Below are positions 26,421-38,797 of a DNA stretch of 64,000 nt, in pieces (within the stretch, counting starts at the first letter, position 1; each line of letters begins with the position of its first letter). The position numbers were made by a program, and so were the translations under genes. The notes under the pieces were generated by a model. That model searched no databases and was not told the DNA's origin. It saw only the letters and a list, made by a program, of their open reading frames with translations. The stretch is from positions 1 to 64,000 of the forward strand of contig NW_001798979.1 of NCBI RefSeq assembly GCF_000165425.1. Reading direction: 5' to 3'. The stretch is from Paramecium tetraurelia. Its lineage: Eukaryota > Ciliophora > Oligohymenophorea > Peniculida > Parameciidae.

Positions 26421-26949
26421 GGTTTTTGTTCAAGTTTTCTCTTTTTTGTGAAGTGGCGATGCTTTATGAAGGTGAATTATGTCTAGTCAACCGAGGCCAT
26501 GACGTAATCAAATTACTATGAATTTATTAAAAAAAATATTTCCGAAAAATTATGAAAAAGTCAGTGTTCATTAAATTATACATTAGAAATTATCAATATA
26601 TAGAGTTTTATCATATCACTAATTTTAATTGTATTAAGCAATCTTCAATTTCAACCAAAATTTAAATTATAATTTAGAATTTCTACAATTCTTATTCCAA
26701 CCCTTTATCCATACTTACTCATTTTTAAAGAAATATGAGTAATAATGGAATTATGGGTATTATTCTATTCTTATTGTAAAATTAATGTATTATGATAAGT
26801 CATAAATTCATTCTCAAAAATTCAATAATTATTATTATCTATATAATAATATAAATTAAATTTATTGATTATTTAATCTTAACTTTTTATTATTTTTTAT
26901 AAAAAATTTATAAATTCAAATTATAATTTCTATATTAATATACACTCTT
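26421..26949. other. intergenic
   Basis: The first 100 bases have moderate GC; the rest is very AT-rich. I see no supportable gene. Confidence 0.4.
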
Positions 26950-27303
26950 TTTTCCATCTTTTAACATCCTCTAAGAATAATTGTTTGTCTTATTCTATAC
27001 TTGATGAATCTAAAAATTGAAATCAGAAAAAACCATCTCCTTTAAAGATTGTTAAATGAAATCATCTTAAATTAGACCTCCAAATTATTTAATTTCTTAA
27101 TGTGCGGCAACCCTTTGTCAAATTTGTCTTATGTTTTGACCATTCAAAAAAGTTTTATTATAAGAAATATGAAGAAACCAATCATCAAAGAAGTTTAAGA
27201 ATTAAAATTTCTCAATTTTGTGTTGATATTATCATACTTATTCAATTTTTAGAATTTCTTCAAATATAATAGACAGAATAGGGAAATAATCTAGCGATAT
27301 CAT
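26950..27303 (-). pseudogene. coding-like remnant, unidentified
   Basis: From ATG 27303 the strand reads MISLDYFPILSIIFEEILKI, then after a possible 27-nt intron FFDDWFLHISYNKTFLNGQN, then an in-frame TGA, then more protein-like sequence (HQEIKQFGGLIQDDFIQ). Amino-acid composition is that of real protein, but I could not find introns that remove the TGA cleanly. It may be a decayed gene or one with an exon I mis-joined. Confidence 0.3.
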
Positions 27304-27572
27304 TTTAAATTTTGTTGTTTATTGTTTATAGGTTTAGAAATACTTCTATGATGAATTCTTATTAGCAATTGGAATTAAATCTAGATAACATAATCTAATT
27401 AATTTAAAAGATTGGTTGTATTTTTTAATTCTTATTTCTTTTTTAATTTCAGCGGATTCATTTAAATTAAGTTTAATAGGATAATTAACATTGTATTAAA
27501 GTGATCATAATGACAATATTGAATATCGAGTTCCTTAAATTTATTTTTAAATATTTTAATATATAAATATTA

Positions 27573-28691
27573 ATGGAAAAAAGCCTCAATCCTGTTTTAA
27601 AATATCATAAGAAATTAAAATAATAGAAACAGCAAAAACGAAAAGAAGCTCATGAAAAACACAAAAAATATGAGAGAATGAAATAAGAGAAACTTTAAAT
27701 AAAGTAACAAAAGGATGCCGAAAAATAGTAGGATTCAGATGGAGAAAAATAAGAAGAAATAATTGTTAAAGAAAATGAATAACCAATTATTAATGAGCCT
27801 CCTATCAATTTAGAGTTAATAAAAGACGAAAGAATTAAAGTACCAGGTTATTCCTAAGAATTTTCAAAAAAAGCAATTGAAATAAATAGAGCATTTTTGG
27901 ATCCTTCAAAACGAAAATATGTTCCATCTCATGAAACAAAAATTGCATCATAGATTAATGATAAATTATTGGAGTATCAAGCGAAGCCTAATGAGAAAAT
28001 ATATAAAAGTAAAAATAATTATTGATCTAATCTAGATGCTGATGGAGTGATTATTACAGATGAAGTTTTAAAAATATTTGGGGGAAAAGTGGATCCTTCT
28101 AAAATAAAAATTGGATATAAATAAAAGTAGCTCTAAACATAATTTTCTACTTATGATCCATTTAGTAAAGTAACTGAATAGATGAACTTTGATTATATTA
28201 AAAATTTAGAAGAATAGAGATTACCTTAACCTCCATAATAACCTTAGGTTGAGGAAGTGGAGCCTTAGCCAGTGAAGAAAATATTTTTACCAGATGAAGA
28301 AAAAGAAGAAAAGCCTATTTGTCCAGATGTGATTGTAAAAGAGAGCACTGTTAAAAAATGCAAGATTGATTTAACAAAATAATAAGTTCCTTTGATACCA
28401 CTTCATCTATAAAGAAAGCAGAATTAATAATAATAATAATAACAATAATAGTAACAATAACAATAACAATAATAATAATAGCAATAACAATATCAATTAT
28501 AATAATAGTAATAACAATAGCATTTGCAATAACAATAACAATAATAATATTATCATTAGTAGTAACAAATAAAGCAAGAATAAATTATTAATAACTAAAA
28601 TAATTTTAGATAAATTGTAAAAGAAAGTCAAATTAAGAAAAAACCAGAAGAGGCTTTTTAAGATTTTATGAAGGATCTCGAAAAATTGTGA
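27573..28691 (+). CDS. polyglutamine protein, WBP11-like C-terminus
   Basis: 363 aa with one 27-nt intron near 28011-28037. The N-terminus is very basic and helical (SLNPVLKYHKKLKQQKQQKR). A middle region with KRKYVPSHETKIASQ follows, then a Pro/Gln linker, a long Gln tract (28426-28569) and a C-terminus ending EEAFQDFMKDLEKL. The ending resembles the WBP11/SNP70 terminus (YxAFMKEMEGLL), and a basic N-terminus with NPV also fits that spliceosome-associated family. The match rests on short segments only, so the family call is tentative. Start chosen as the first ATG after a stop. Confidence 0.7.
28426..28569 (+). repeat. polyglutamine tract encoded by TAA/TAG/CAA
   Basis: A near-pure run of TAA, TAG and CAA triplets. 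It encodes about 22 consecutive Gln, then shorter runs broken by Tyr, Leu and His. On the other strand it looks like a poly-Leu ORF, which is an artefact. Confidence 0.85.
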
Positions 28692-28816
28692 TTTATTTGA
28701 TATTGGGATAATTTTAAGCAACTTTGCTATTTTATAGAAAAATAACATAAAAATATAATAAATATTATATTCTAATAATTTTATATATATTATAAATTAA
28801 AATCAAATCTGATTGG

Positions 28817-29360
28817 ATGAATCAATTTCGATAAGAAGATAATTAAAAATAAGAGATCTAAGATGATAATCTAATGTTTAATATAATTTTTATTTTATAG
28901 AAGGCAAATACCAAACTATAGTAGGTTTCTGCCCATTGCAAATATAAATAGGATCATGAAGAAGGCACTCCCTGAAAATGCAAAGATTGCTAAAGATGCC
29001 AAAGAAACTGTTTAAGAATGTGTTTCAGAGTAAGGAATAATTAAATAGATAGATTCATATCATTCATAACATCAGAGGCTTGCGAAAAATGTAAGAATGA
29101 GAAAAGGAAGACAATAAATGGAGAAGACTTATTGTATGCCATTAATACATTGGGTTTTGAAAGTTATGTTGATATATTAAAACTCTATTTAAATAAGTAT
29201 AGAGAGGTATGATATACATAACATTCAATAGGCAGTTAAGGCTGTAGAGGGCACAACAGGGGCAACAAATTAAAAAAGGAAAAGACAAAATTCATCTGAT
29301 GATGATGAAGATGATGATGAAGAAGATGAAGAAGATAACGATGATGATGATCAATCCTGA
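28817..29360 (+). CDS. NF-YB / HAP3-type histone-fold transcription subunit
   Basis: 156 aa after removing introns of 25, 23 and 25 nt. The histone-fold core begins [20 protein letters not shown], continues with [34 protein letters not shown], then [20 protein letters not shown] and [10 protein letters not shown]. This is the diagnostic NF-YB sequence, which pairs with NF-YC and then NF-YA to bind CCAAT boxes. The C-terminus is an extremely acidic tail of Asp/Glu (about 29298-29350). Length is normal for a compact HAP3 protein. Confidence 0.93.
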
Positions 29361-29952
29361 ACATTTATATAGATATAATGTTAAGATGTTTATTTATTCG
29401 ATTCTAATCTTCATTTTAATTAAATGACAATATTCTAAGTTCAACATTTTTATTATTAAATTATCTTTAGGATTGTCTATAATTGTATTGTATATATTAG
29501 AATATATTAATAATCTCTTTAATTTTTATAGAATTCCAGATCATTAAAATTACATTAGTCTTAAATGTATATTATATTACTCTAAATTTAAAATGGTCAA
29601 TAAGAATTTTGTTATTTATTATTAGATCATTTTAGTGATATTCATTTTGATGAGCTAATATTTTATAATTCAGACATATTAAATAATAAAGAGAAGCTTG
29701 AATTTAATTCATTTAATATATCAGTCATTTATTATCTTTAATATTATTTTGGCATTACTCTTATAATTTTTTCGTTAAAATGTAAAGATTATTAAACTTT
29801 TTAAGTACTAGACTTTTATCATACAATTAAAAAGGTTTATAATTTAATTTTTGTTTTTATATTAGAAAAGGCTGGAAGTGGAATAGTAATGATATTTTAG
29901 TTTGTGTAAATATATAGATGATTAATATATAAAATAATGAATTTCACAATAA
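29361..29952. other. intergenic, AT-rich
   Basis: About 590 bases; no supportable gene, RNA or repeat. Confidence 0.5.
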
Positions 29953-32220
29953 ATGAAATACGGAGATCGGGTACTCATGTAAAATAATTTATTATGACAG
30001 ACAGAAGAAGAACTCAATCAACTAACATTGGATGAGAACATGGGGGAGTTGAGAAGAGCATAATACATTCTTTAGAGAGGTCATCCAATTTAAAAATATG
30101 CAGTATGATGGATAATAATTAGATTTACTCGAACATTCATAAGTTATTTAAGGTGAGCGGATTTAGTTTACTATTTCCGATAATCAATGAGGATTTAGTG
30201 AAACAAGATGAAGACACGATTGCGATAGCCACTAAAGAATTGTTAATGATTGCAAAGTAGATGAAAGAGTAGGAGCAACAGATGTTGCTTAATTAGACAT
30301 TTCATTTTATGAAGAATTACAATTTGAAATTGGCAGAAGGATGGTTTGAGTTATTTGAAATGTTGTATTGTTGTGACATTCACAATTCAATAAGATTGAT
30401 AGATGAGTTAACTGATATTGAGGCTGAGACACATTGGAGATTGAGAGGAGCTCGGTTGCTACAGTACATCCCGTAAATCGAGCGAATACAATTACTTTGT
30501 ATGGATAAGGATCCTCAGGTAAGGTTTGAGATTGTGAAGACAATATAGATTGTTTACTGTAGTTTTACTCCTGAGAAATTTAGTACTTATTTGCAGATGA
30601 AGGTATATAAATAATATAACAATGAAGATTTTTGAGTTGATTTATGATTATGAAGTACAAGTAAGGATGGCAGCAATTGAGATGTTTTTTATGGTTTAAT
30701 CTCATTTATAAGATAGGGAAAAGATGATTACAAAATAATTCTTTGAATTCCTAAGTTCCCAGAATGTATAAATTATAACAATAATGTCAAGAATTTGTGG
30801 GAAAGTATTAATGGAAATCATGGATGTAAAACCTGATATTTAAAAATTTCTAAAAGTGTTCATTTCATTTGCTGAAAACACAAATGAGGAATATCGAATT
30901 AACTTTGCATACAATTTTCCTGCCATTCTCCAAATCTTAAAGGGAGATTGCTATGACTAACTAAAAGAACCTTATTTGCGATTGTTGCAATTTGATACAT
31001 CAACTCAAGTTAGGAACTTACTCCTGGCAAGCATCCCAGACGTGATCTCCACTTTAAAAATTCATAAGACTCAATCATTGATACCTTTGATTCGCAAAAT
31101 GCTGGATCATCCAATAATATAATACAATCTGTATTCAATAATCTATGCTCTTTGGCCGAGCTATGATTAACAGGAACAATTGATTCTATCAGTAATAATT
31201 AATTAAAATGACTTAGAAAATGTTGGTGAATGATATACTCATAGACTTAGTGAAATAGATTAATTGTAAAGCCAACGTTATGTTATTAGAGTAATTACTA
31301 AAGTAAAACTGCATTATATATACAGAGACTTCACGAATTCTTCTAATAATGCGATGCTTACCTGTTATTGTTGTCTCCCCTGATGAATTTATTATCAGCA
31401 GATTCTTAAAATATCAGAACATTGTCAGCTCAGAATGTAGCATATCTTGCTTATCATGATCAGTAATGGAAATATCAATATGTCATAGATCTATAAATAG
31501 TCAAATGATAAACTTGTGTATGAATAGTATCAAGTTCAGAATGCGTATCTGTTACATCGAATTTATTTCTTAAACTATAGATTTATGTTCCAAGAGATAT
31601 TTCCATCTCAATAATTTTATTAGTATATTGGCATTAAGTCAAGATAAGATCTACGATGTACGTATTAAACTAAGTCGTATCATGAAAAAGATATAAACAA
31701 TAATTTTAGATAATGATGAGACTGCATGTATTGCATATGATCAAGCTATTAAACAACTTTCTAGGGAACCAATCATCAAAGAAGTAAATAGTAATCTCAT
31801 TGAGTGTAGATTCTTAAGCAAAATGAGTCATTGCAATTTACTTTTGGAGATGATTTACTCAAAGAATAAAAAGAACATTTGTGCTTTGCCAGGATTTCAG
31901 CTGATGACATTGATGCTATAGAAAAAAATGAACACACTGGATCCATTTCGCCATTTATCATTAAGTCTAAGAATGGATATGGACATAGCAGAAAACGTTC
32001 GTCTGTGACTCGACAACCCATCAATAGATCTTAACCGAATGCTTCATTTACTTAAAAACTTACTCAAATTTAAACTAAATACAATCCTATCAAAGTTTCA
32101 GAAGATATGAGTCGTAGAACTTCTGTTCCTCCTGTTCCTGGTCGAAAATTACAACTCGCTCTAAAACCAACCAATACTCAATTCAAACCCAAATTAAACT
32201 AATAACGATTGAGAAAATGA
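29953..32220 (+). CDS. HEAT-repeat protein resembling PP2A/PP4 regulatory subunits
   Basis: 704 aa with six introns of 20-30 nt (29971-30000, then near 30107, 30604, 31191, 31436 and 31782), all frame-preserving. The body is tandem HEAT helices with Asp-x-Arg turns such as DKDPQVRFEIVKTI, YEVQVRMAAIEMF and DTSTQVRNLLLASI. This is the pattern of the PP2A A-subunit and of PPP4R1 scaffolds. The C-terminus is a basic, disordered tail (SRKRSSVTRQPINRSQ, RRTSVPPVPGR). It probably scaffolds a phosphatase, but other HEAT families cannot be excluded by eye. The stop is followed after only 18 bases by the next gene. Confidence 0.65.
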
Positions 32221-32238
32221 ATAATATATTATTATTAA

Positions 32239-33468
32239 ATGGACCCTGTACCAAAAAAGAAAAAGTCTGTCTCTTCCAAATAAGACAAATCCCAAGCAGG
32301 CAGTGTCAAATCTAAGAAGTAATAGCCTCCTGGAGAAATTTTGGAATAATAACGTATACTATAATTCAAATGTTAGATTCATAACATGATCTTCAAATTG
32401 ATGACCATCAATAGCATGATCCCTTTATTCCTCCTCCCATTTAAACATAAGTCAAAGTTTGCATTCATCACAATCTCCCATTCCAGTTTTTCTGTGAAGC
32501 ATGTGAAGATCCTATTTGTTAACAATGTACCATCCTAGGCCCTCACAATACTTAACTACATAGAATTAATAGATTAAGTGATTCATTCAAATTGCGATGT
32601 GCTAAAATTGAAGAATCAATCAAAGCCAATCTGTTAGGGAAAAGAGAATAACTGTTAGCATAAATTCATAGAGTAAATTAACTAATCATTCTCTAGATAG
32701 AATATAGAATCGAAGAGATTAAATATGTCAAAACCATCATTGAGAGAGATGCAAGAGCTGAATTTGGAGGAGTCTTGGAAAGATTAAAATAGAGTGAAGG
32801 ATAAAAGTTGGCAATCCTGAGTCATGAGATATCTGAATTATAAAGGTATATATCAATTTTCATTCTTAGAGATTTGGATAAAATCAATGAAGTAGGATCA
32901 TAATTCTATGATCTCAAAGAGATTCCTGATCCTTGTCCATTCCTTCTGAAATCAAGAAACATTTATGATTAGATTGAATATATGGTTGCCAAACCATTCA
33001 AAGTCTAAATTGATGTTTACCCATATGATTTACCAAGAGAACTTACTGAATTAAGATTGCAATTACAAAAGGCCTCTGCTTAATAATAATTGATCGAATT
33101 CAAAAATGAAATCATTTGGAAATTACTTAGTGAAAAATAAATAGATGAAGAAACAATCAAGTAAACTACCCATCTATATAAATTGATAGACAAGAATTGG
33201 AAAGACAAGCAAGTGAGGAGATAAATGAATGGAGTAAATTGGTTGACAAATTCTCATAGGAATTAAAGAGGTAATAGCTGGTTTGCTATTATTGTGGCTG
33301 TAAAATGGAAAAGTAATATGTTAATTCAGTCTGCGCATAAAATAGACAAGAATAAGATTGTAAAATACATTATTTAACATTTTAGATGATAAGGTGTTTT
33401 GTAATGAATAACCACCATAAAACTATCACGGCACTAGTAGGCATTATTTTGCAGATCCAATTTTATGA
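32239..33468 (+). CDS. B-box zinc-finger / coiled-coil protein
   Basis: 375 aa after removing introns of 23, 24, 29 and 26 nt. A basic N-terminus is followed by a B-box (CIHHNLPFQFFCEACEDPIC, then CTILGPHNTQLHRI), with the Cys/His spacing of B-box type 2. A coiled coil follows of the BBC type (RINRLSDSFKLRCAKIEESI). A C-terminal region has CYYCGCKMEK and later CNEQPP, HGTSRHYF, suggesting a second zinc site. B-box/coiled-coil proteins usually oligomerise and act as adaptors or, with a RING, as ubiquitin ligases. No RING is seen here. Confidence 0.75.
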
Positions 33469-33524
33469 ATCTAAATTATATTTATTGATTTTTAATATTA
33501 AGATTATTTGATTTATTGTCAATT

Positions 33525-34450
33525 ATGAATGCAAAAATAGTAATCTATTAATTAATGAATATTTATACTATTATAGAAATTCTTAAACACACTGAATAGA
33601 GAGGCGTAGAATTACTTATCGATGCCTTGATTATTGGAATAGAAATTGGGAGAAAAAATCTTTAGAACCATTAAAAAATAGCTTAAATAGTTGGATCTCT
33701 ATCAAATTTGAAACATGGAATAGATTTCAGTTTTTCTTCACCTTTTCTTAGGGATGAGATATTTGATAGAGTACTCAATAAGAATGAGAAGGTAAACCTA
33801 TTTCAAATATTCAGTTAGAAGATATTCTCATGAATGTATAATAACAATGCTAAGAGAAATATTAATTACAATAATAATAAACAAATAATTGTAATATTTG
33901 CTCCTAAAGTATCGAAAATAATTCCGAAAAGAAATTTATCGCTGCCTGTTAACATCAATTTCACAAATAATGCGTAGAAAATGTATTGGCTTAAGGATTC
34001 AATATTAGAATTGGATTTAAATGTCCCATATGTGGGTAATCTACCTTTAAAGAGGATATTGAATATTAATTGAAAGCCAATAACAATTTTAAGACTTCAT
34101 GTTGTCCTACTCCTCAATGCAAGAAATATTTCTCATATATTGGCCAAGAAATTTATAGATGTTCAGAATGCGAAAAGAAATATTGTTTAAAATGTTAATC
34201 ACAGAATCATCCAATCAATGAATGTAAAACTGATATCAAAACTGCTACATTTGAAATGGGTGATAATTACAAGGAATGTCCAAAATGTAAATTGTGGGTT
34301 AAGTAATTGGAAGATGAAAAAATATTATATTGTTTGTGCAAATACACCTTTTGTTTTGGTTGTGGCAATAAGGATGGAAATTGTAATTGTAATAAAGATT
34401 ACAAAATTTTATAAAGTTTAACAAAAGGTTTCTTTCAGATGATATAATGA
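33525..34450 (+). CDS. RBR-type (RING-IBR) zinc protein, probable E3 ubiquitin ligase
   Basis: 300 aa with one 23-nt intron near 33793. The N-terminal half is helical. From about 33890 the RING reads CNICSQS...CQHQFHKQC...CPICG. It is followed by an IBR with CCPTPQCKKYF, YRCSECEKKYCLKC and NHPINEC, and a C-terminal CPKCKLWVKQ...YCLCKYTFCFGCG resembling RING2. The Cys-His array matches RING-between-RING ligases, where RING2 carries a catalytic Cys. The RING2-like part is shorter than usual, so catalytic competence is uncertain. The start is the first in-frame ATG; a shorter upstream exon structure is conceivable. Confidence 0.75.
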
Positions 34451-34534
34451 TCAATATAATTACATTCAATTTGTTGTATTTAATGAATTTAAATAATTAC
34501 TGGAGTCCTTAGTTTTTTATATCTTTATAAAACA

Positions 34535-36438
34535 ATGCATCCTATTAGAGATAGATAAATATCATTAAATAAGAATGACTATGTAAATTAGGATGCATTT
34601 CAAAAAGATGCTTCTAATAGATTGAGAAATTTTAGTTACTAAAAGATAGAATAATCAATAATCAATATGGATAATAATGTGAAACTTCCAAAAATAAAAA
34701 CTGTTAATTATGGAGTTAGCCCATTTATTGAGAGAAGAAGGTTAGGATTAATTGAATTAGTAAGGTAAAACATAAGACAAATAATTGATATAAGAAATAA
34801 AATTATATTATAAAATGAATTTAAGTCTAATATCTGGAGAATAAAGTTCAGATGATAGTGATGATTCACCTGAGTAAATTTAAATACACAGGGAAAGAAA
34901 ACACCTGTCAGAAATTGATGTACTTATTGCTACATTATAAATTGAACCTAAAAAAAGAACTTGGCAACAATTAAAGTTTCTTTGTGATACTCTCGAATCA
35001 AATGTCCATTATTTTTCATAATTACGTAACAAGCTTACTACTTAAATCCTTATTAAACTAATGGCTACAATTTCACTAGAATAATTTACTACATTTAATG
35101 TAGTGTTTAATTAGGGAGAGACTGGGAGAAAGATGTATATCATATTAAAAGGGGAAGTGGCTGTGCTTATAAAGACAGATGATCAAAATGAAACAGTTCT
35201 AAAAGAGGATAATAAAAGAAGACGTAAATTCATAGATATATTTAGGGGGCACAAGGACATTCGATGAATTGATTATGCATAGATTTTCAAACTATAGGGT
35301 TGTAGCCTATAAAAAATAATATGACTATTTTGGTGAAATAGCAATTGAGCAAAGGATTCCTCGCACAGCTACTGTAATTGCCAAAGAGCCTTGTACTTTG
35401 GCAATAATAACTTTTGATGCATATTAATCATTACTGAGCGAATTATAGGCAGATAATTTGTAATTAAGACAAGTGGTGATAGCTCGAATGTATCCCTTTA
35501 GTATTTTGAATGAATAACAGTTTTAACAGATCTTACACAATTATGAAGAACTCAATATACAAGGCGGTTGTTTGTTATATAGAGAACAATAGAATGCAGA
35601 TGCATTATATTTAGTTATAAAGGGAGAAGTGTTGGTTCAGATTAAAGAATTAGTTGACAATGCAGCTGCTTAGATTCAAGAACAAAAGTACTTTGTAAAT
35701 TTCTAAAAGTAACAGAGAATCAAAAATATTGGTCTATTTGGAATAGGACAAATTGTTGGTGATTATGAATTGTATTTAAATAAGAAATACAAACATAAGT
35801 TGATAAGAAGAACAATTTCAATAGTTAAAAGTGATTCTAAAATAATTAGGATTCCAATTAAATAATTTTTAGATGTAATAGAACATGGATTATCAGCAAA
35901 ATGGTTGTTGCGTTATTTGAATGAGAAGTATGAATAGAAGGAATAGTTACCAATATTGTAATTGAAGGATGAGTAGGAGAATAGGAAAGTACAATCATTC
36001 ATATCACCTCAATTCAAAAAAATGATACTTAGATTGAAGAGACATCATGATCATAATAAAATCTCAAGTGATCGGTACTAATAGGTCAATTACAAATAAA
36101 CTTTGGAATATGATAACAATGAGTAATAATTTACTGGATTAAAGAAGGAAATCAATTATTAAGATAAATCAGTGCTTAAATACCTTGCAAAGGATTAAGT
36201 GTTACATAAGAGAAAGAGTAATACTTTGACTGGATTTAGTATTGAGAAGTTTGCTTCAACTTTAAAATCAAGAGTTAGGGTTACTAAATTGTTAACTCAA
36301 ATAGATGAAGAATCAACTTGTTATAGGTTTCATTCTACTCCAACTAAAACAAATGGATTTTCATTTAAACAGGCAAAAACTCTTACTAATATTCAATCTC
36401 CATAATATAAATTCAACTAAACATTCAAATTGAATTGA
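34535..36438 (+). CDS. cyclic-nucleotide-binding-domain protein
   Basis: 619 aa if it begins at 34535 with a 22-nt intron near 34833-34854; a 533-aa product could begin at ATG 34815 without that intron. Another 22-nt intron lies near 35224-35245. The first cNMP-binding fold shows FNVVFNQGETGRKMYIILKG and YFGEIAIEQRIPRTATVIA, the phosphate-binding cassette with Glu and Arg in place (GEIA...PRTA). A second, more divergent fold follows (YREQQNADALYLVIKGEVLV, then GIGQIVGDYELY), in which the key PRTA is missing. No kinase or channel segment is present. A basic Ser/Thr-rich tail follows. It may be an effector or scaffold outside the usual PKA regulatory family. Confidence 0.8.
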
Positions 36439-37400
36439 TTATTATTTATTTATCAATTTTATAAATATAAATAATAATCAAATTGGCTTAAACCAGTAAA
36501 TTCCAATAACTTAATTAATATTACAATTATGTTAACAAAATCAAATAGTAAGAGTACTGAATATCTCATTCTTCAATTATTGGATACTATTGTATATAAT
36601 ATTTTATTTCAAAATTTCCATTAGACGCAGACTTGAATTTTCAGTATATCGAAATTTAATTGTTTACTAATAAATTATATTTGTTCAATTTTAGAAAAGT
36701 AACTTATAAAAAATTAAAAGATGTTGATTTTAAATCAATTGGCGAATATTAATTAATATGAAATGTATTAAAGTATAAATAATGTAAAAATATCAAGATA
36801 ATAAAGTTATACCTCGTTTTTATTAATATTAATCAATTTATATTTCTAATTTAACTAATTAAACAACTAGGATGTTTGTAGGAACACGCCTTCCATAAAA
36901 GAAACATTTCTTTTTCAATGAAATAATTATCCTTTTTATTTACTTAATTCTCAAAAGAGTAACCTTATTTTGAAGTGAGGGTCAACTTGAATAGTATACC
37001 AACCTCAATTAATGCTAATTGAATATGTATTAATATAATTCATTAAACCTCATTAAATAAAATCGTAAATATATTGAAAATCTCAAATTATAAAAATCCT
37101 AATCTATTCATTTTGTATATAACTCTATTTAGAATTAACAATGAAATTTTCGAATTTTTAGATTGATTTTAATTAAAATGCCAATGTGATATGTAAGTTT
37201 AGAGAATATTTGATAGAGTACCATCTAAATCTAGTATTGACGTTGATAATTTTTAAACATAATTCTCATAAAGTCTGATGCTTGCATAAAATAGAAATGT
37301 ACGAATATCTAGTTTATTCTTTAGTTTGAAAATTTGTCAAAATATTTAAAGTGAGATCCTGAATACTTTATATAATTTTATCTTCATTTATAAAATTTCA
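36439..37400. other. intergenic, AT-rich
   Basis: About 960 bases. Short frames exist around 36870-36970 but carry no recognisable motif and are broken. Nothing supportable. Confidence 0.45.
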
Positions 37401-38029
37401 ATGATACATTCTGAGGAGGAGAGTGTAAATAGTTTTACACCTGAATCGTAATATTCATTTGTTATCTTTAGACAAGAGTAAAACCCTGAAGAGCATAAAA
37501 ATAAGGACTCCAAAAAATATGCCATTATTGATCAATCAATTCGTGTTCAATTACTACGCCGTATACTTTCGAAATAGGCAACAATAAAGGATGCTGCTAA
37601 AGAGTTTGGTGTTAATTTTTCAACTGCAAAAGCAATATTGCAAACTTATAGAAAGGAAGGAAGAATTGGAAAGAAAAAAACAAGAGAAAGGAATAAGATC
37701 AAATAGGAATCGGGAGAAAATAGTTCACCTAGAAAGATTTAATCTATGTATAATCTAGAATAGCCTTAATAAATGAGAGCAACATCTCCAGAGTAGAAAC
37801 CTTAAATACCACAAATTTAACCGATATTCCCCGTGATGAGTTCTCCAAATTTAGATAATAATGGGGCTTAGATAGCTTTAGCACTTTGCTAAAGAGAATT
37901 GGCTCAATAAAAATTAATTAATTTCTAATTATTGATGATGATTCAAGTAACCTAGAATCTTTATTAATTTAGAACTTCAAAAATATTTCACAATTATAAG
38001 TCAAAGAAGAACCCAATATAATTAATTGA
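37401..38029 (+). CDS. helix-turn-helix DNA-binding-like protein
   Basis: 192 aa with introns of 24 and 26 nt. The core is RVQLLRRILSKQATIKDAAK followed by EFGVNFSTAKAILQTYRKEG. This is a compact helix-turn-helix like the Psq/CENP-B N-terminal or homeodomain-like folds found in ciliate expansions. A basic stretch (KKKTRERNKIKQ) and a Pro/Gln-rich region follow. A related broken copy lies at 26200-26420. DNA binding is inferred from the fold only. Confidence 0.65.
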
Positions 38030-38091
38030 ATTATAAGTAAATTTTATTATTTATTTATCCATCGTATTAAATATATATACAATATTAATAA

Positions 38092-38763
38092 TCACTATTA
38101 TTACGGAGCTCTTTCTGCTGATTGTAATTCCTCTAATGTATTTAATTAAATCAACTTTACCTATTGGCATTTTTTTAACAAAGAATAACATAGCAACAGT
38201 TATTGCAATCATGAAGAAATACTAATTTTGATAGATTTATGATAAGCTCAACTCATCCTCTTTCTAATGAAATATTTTATATGCTATTACTTCAAAGTAA
38301 TCTTTTCTTTAAATGATCTCAAATAGCATTGAATCCCTTGTTTGAATTCTCTATTATTTAGTTTATTATTGTTATTAAGGTTTTTATCTTGATATTGGGT
38401 GAATTTTAGATACAGAAACATTTGTACCTTTATTGTTTGTATATACATCAATAAATGCTGATTCATAAACAAAATATTTAGAATGAATCTCTAAGAAGTA
38501 TCTACCATTTGGAATATTGTAACTAGCAATAATGTTGAACAGTTTACAATGCAAAGATTCCATTTTTTTATGTGTATGCTTCATATTATCCATAATTAAG
38601 CGTTACTTTGAGAATTGGATCATCTTGTACAAATTCTCTTTGTAATTCTTGAATAAATAAAGGAAAGTGCATTACAATACAAAACCTTGCCTTCAATTTT
38701 GGATTAGGCTGCAAAAACAATCATGGGAAATGCAAGGAGTAGAAGATGATGAAAAATGGCCAT
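38092..38763 (-). CDS. EMC7: ER membrane protein complex subunit 7 (EMC7)
   Basis: 196 aa after removing introns of 28, 25 and 28 nt. Signal peptide MAIFHHLLLLAFPMIVFAA; beta-sandwich with SKIEGKV, KNGIFAFYNIPNGRYFLEIH (the EMC7 DGSFxxxDIPxGSYxVEV) and YFVYESAFIDV; a linker; a single membrane helix (YFFMIAITVAMLFFVKKMP) preceded by a short amphipathic stretch; and a short acidic tail starting EELQSAE. EMC7 is a lumenal/TM subunit of the EMC insertase of the ER membrane. Length and order of parts match the family. It shares a 34-base intergenic region with the divergent gene at 38798. Confidence 0.85.
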
Positions 38764-38797
38764 TTAATATATAATATATATTTGTTATAATTTGAAA
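38764..38797. promoter_or_regulatory. 34-base bidirectional intergenic region
   Basis: The ATGs of EMC7 (minus) and the coiled-coil gene (plus) are separated by only 34 bases of almost pure A/T. Both promoters must overlap here or extend into coding sequence. Confidence 0.5.

Noticed and set aside
26060-26520. GC-richer patch considered as a structural RNA gene
   Set aside because: No known RNA motif recognised, and part of it matches a helix-turn-helix protein in frame.
28497-28748. Minus-strand poly-Leu open reading frame
   Set aside because: It is the complement of the polyglutamine tract of the plus-strand gene at 27573-28691.
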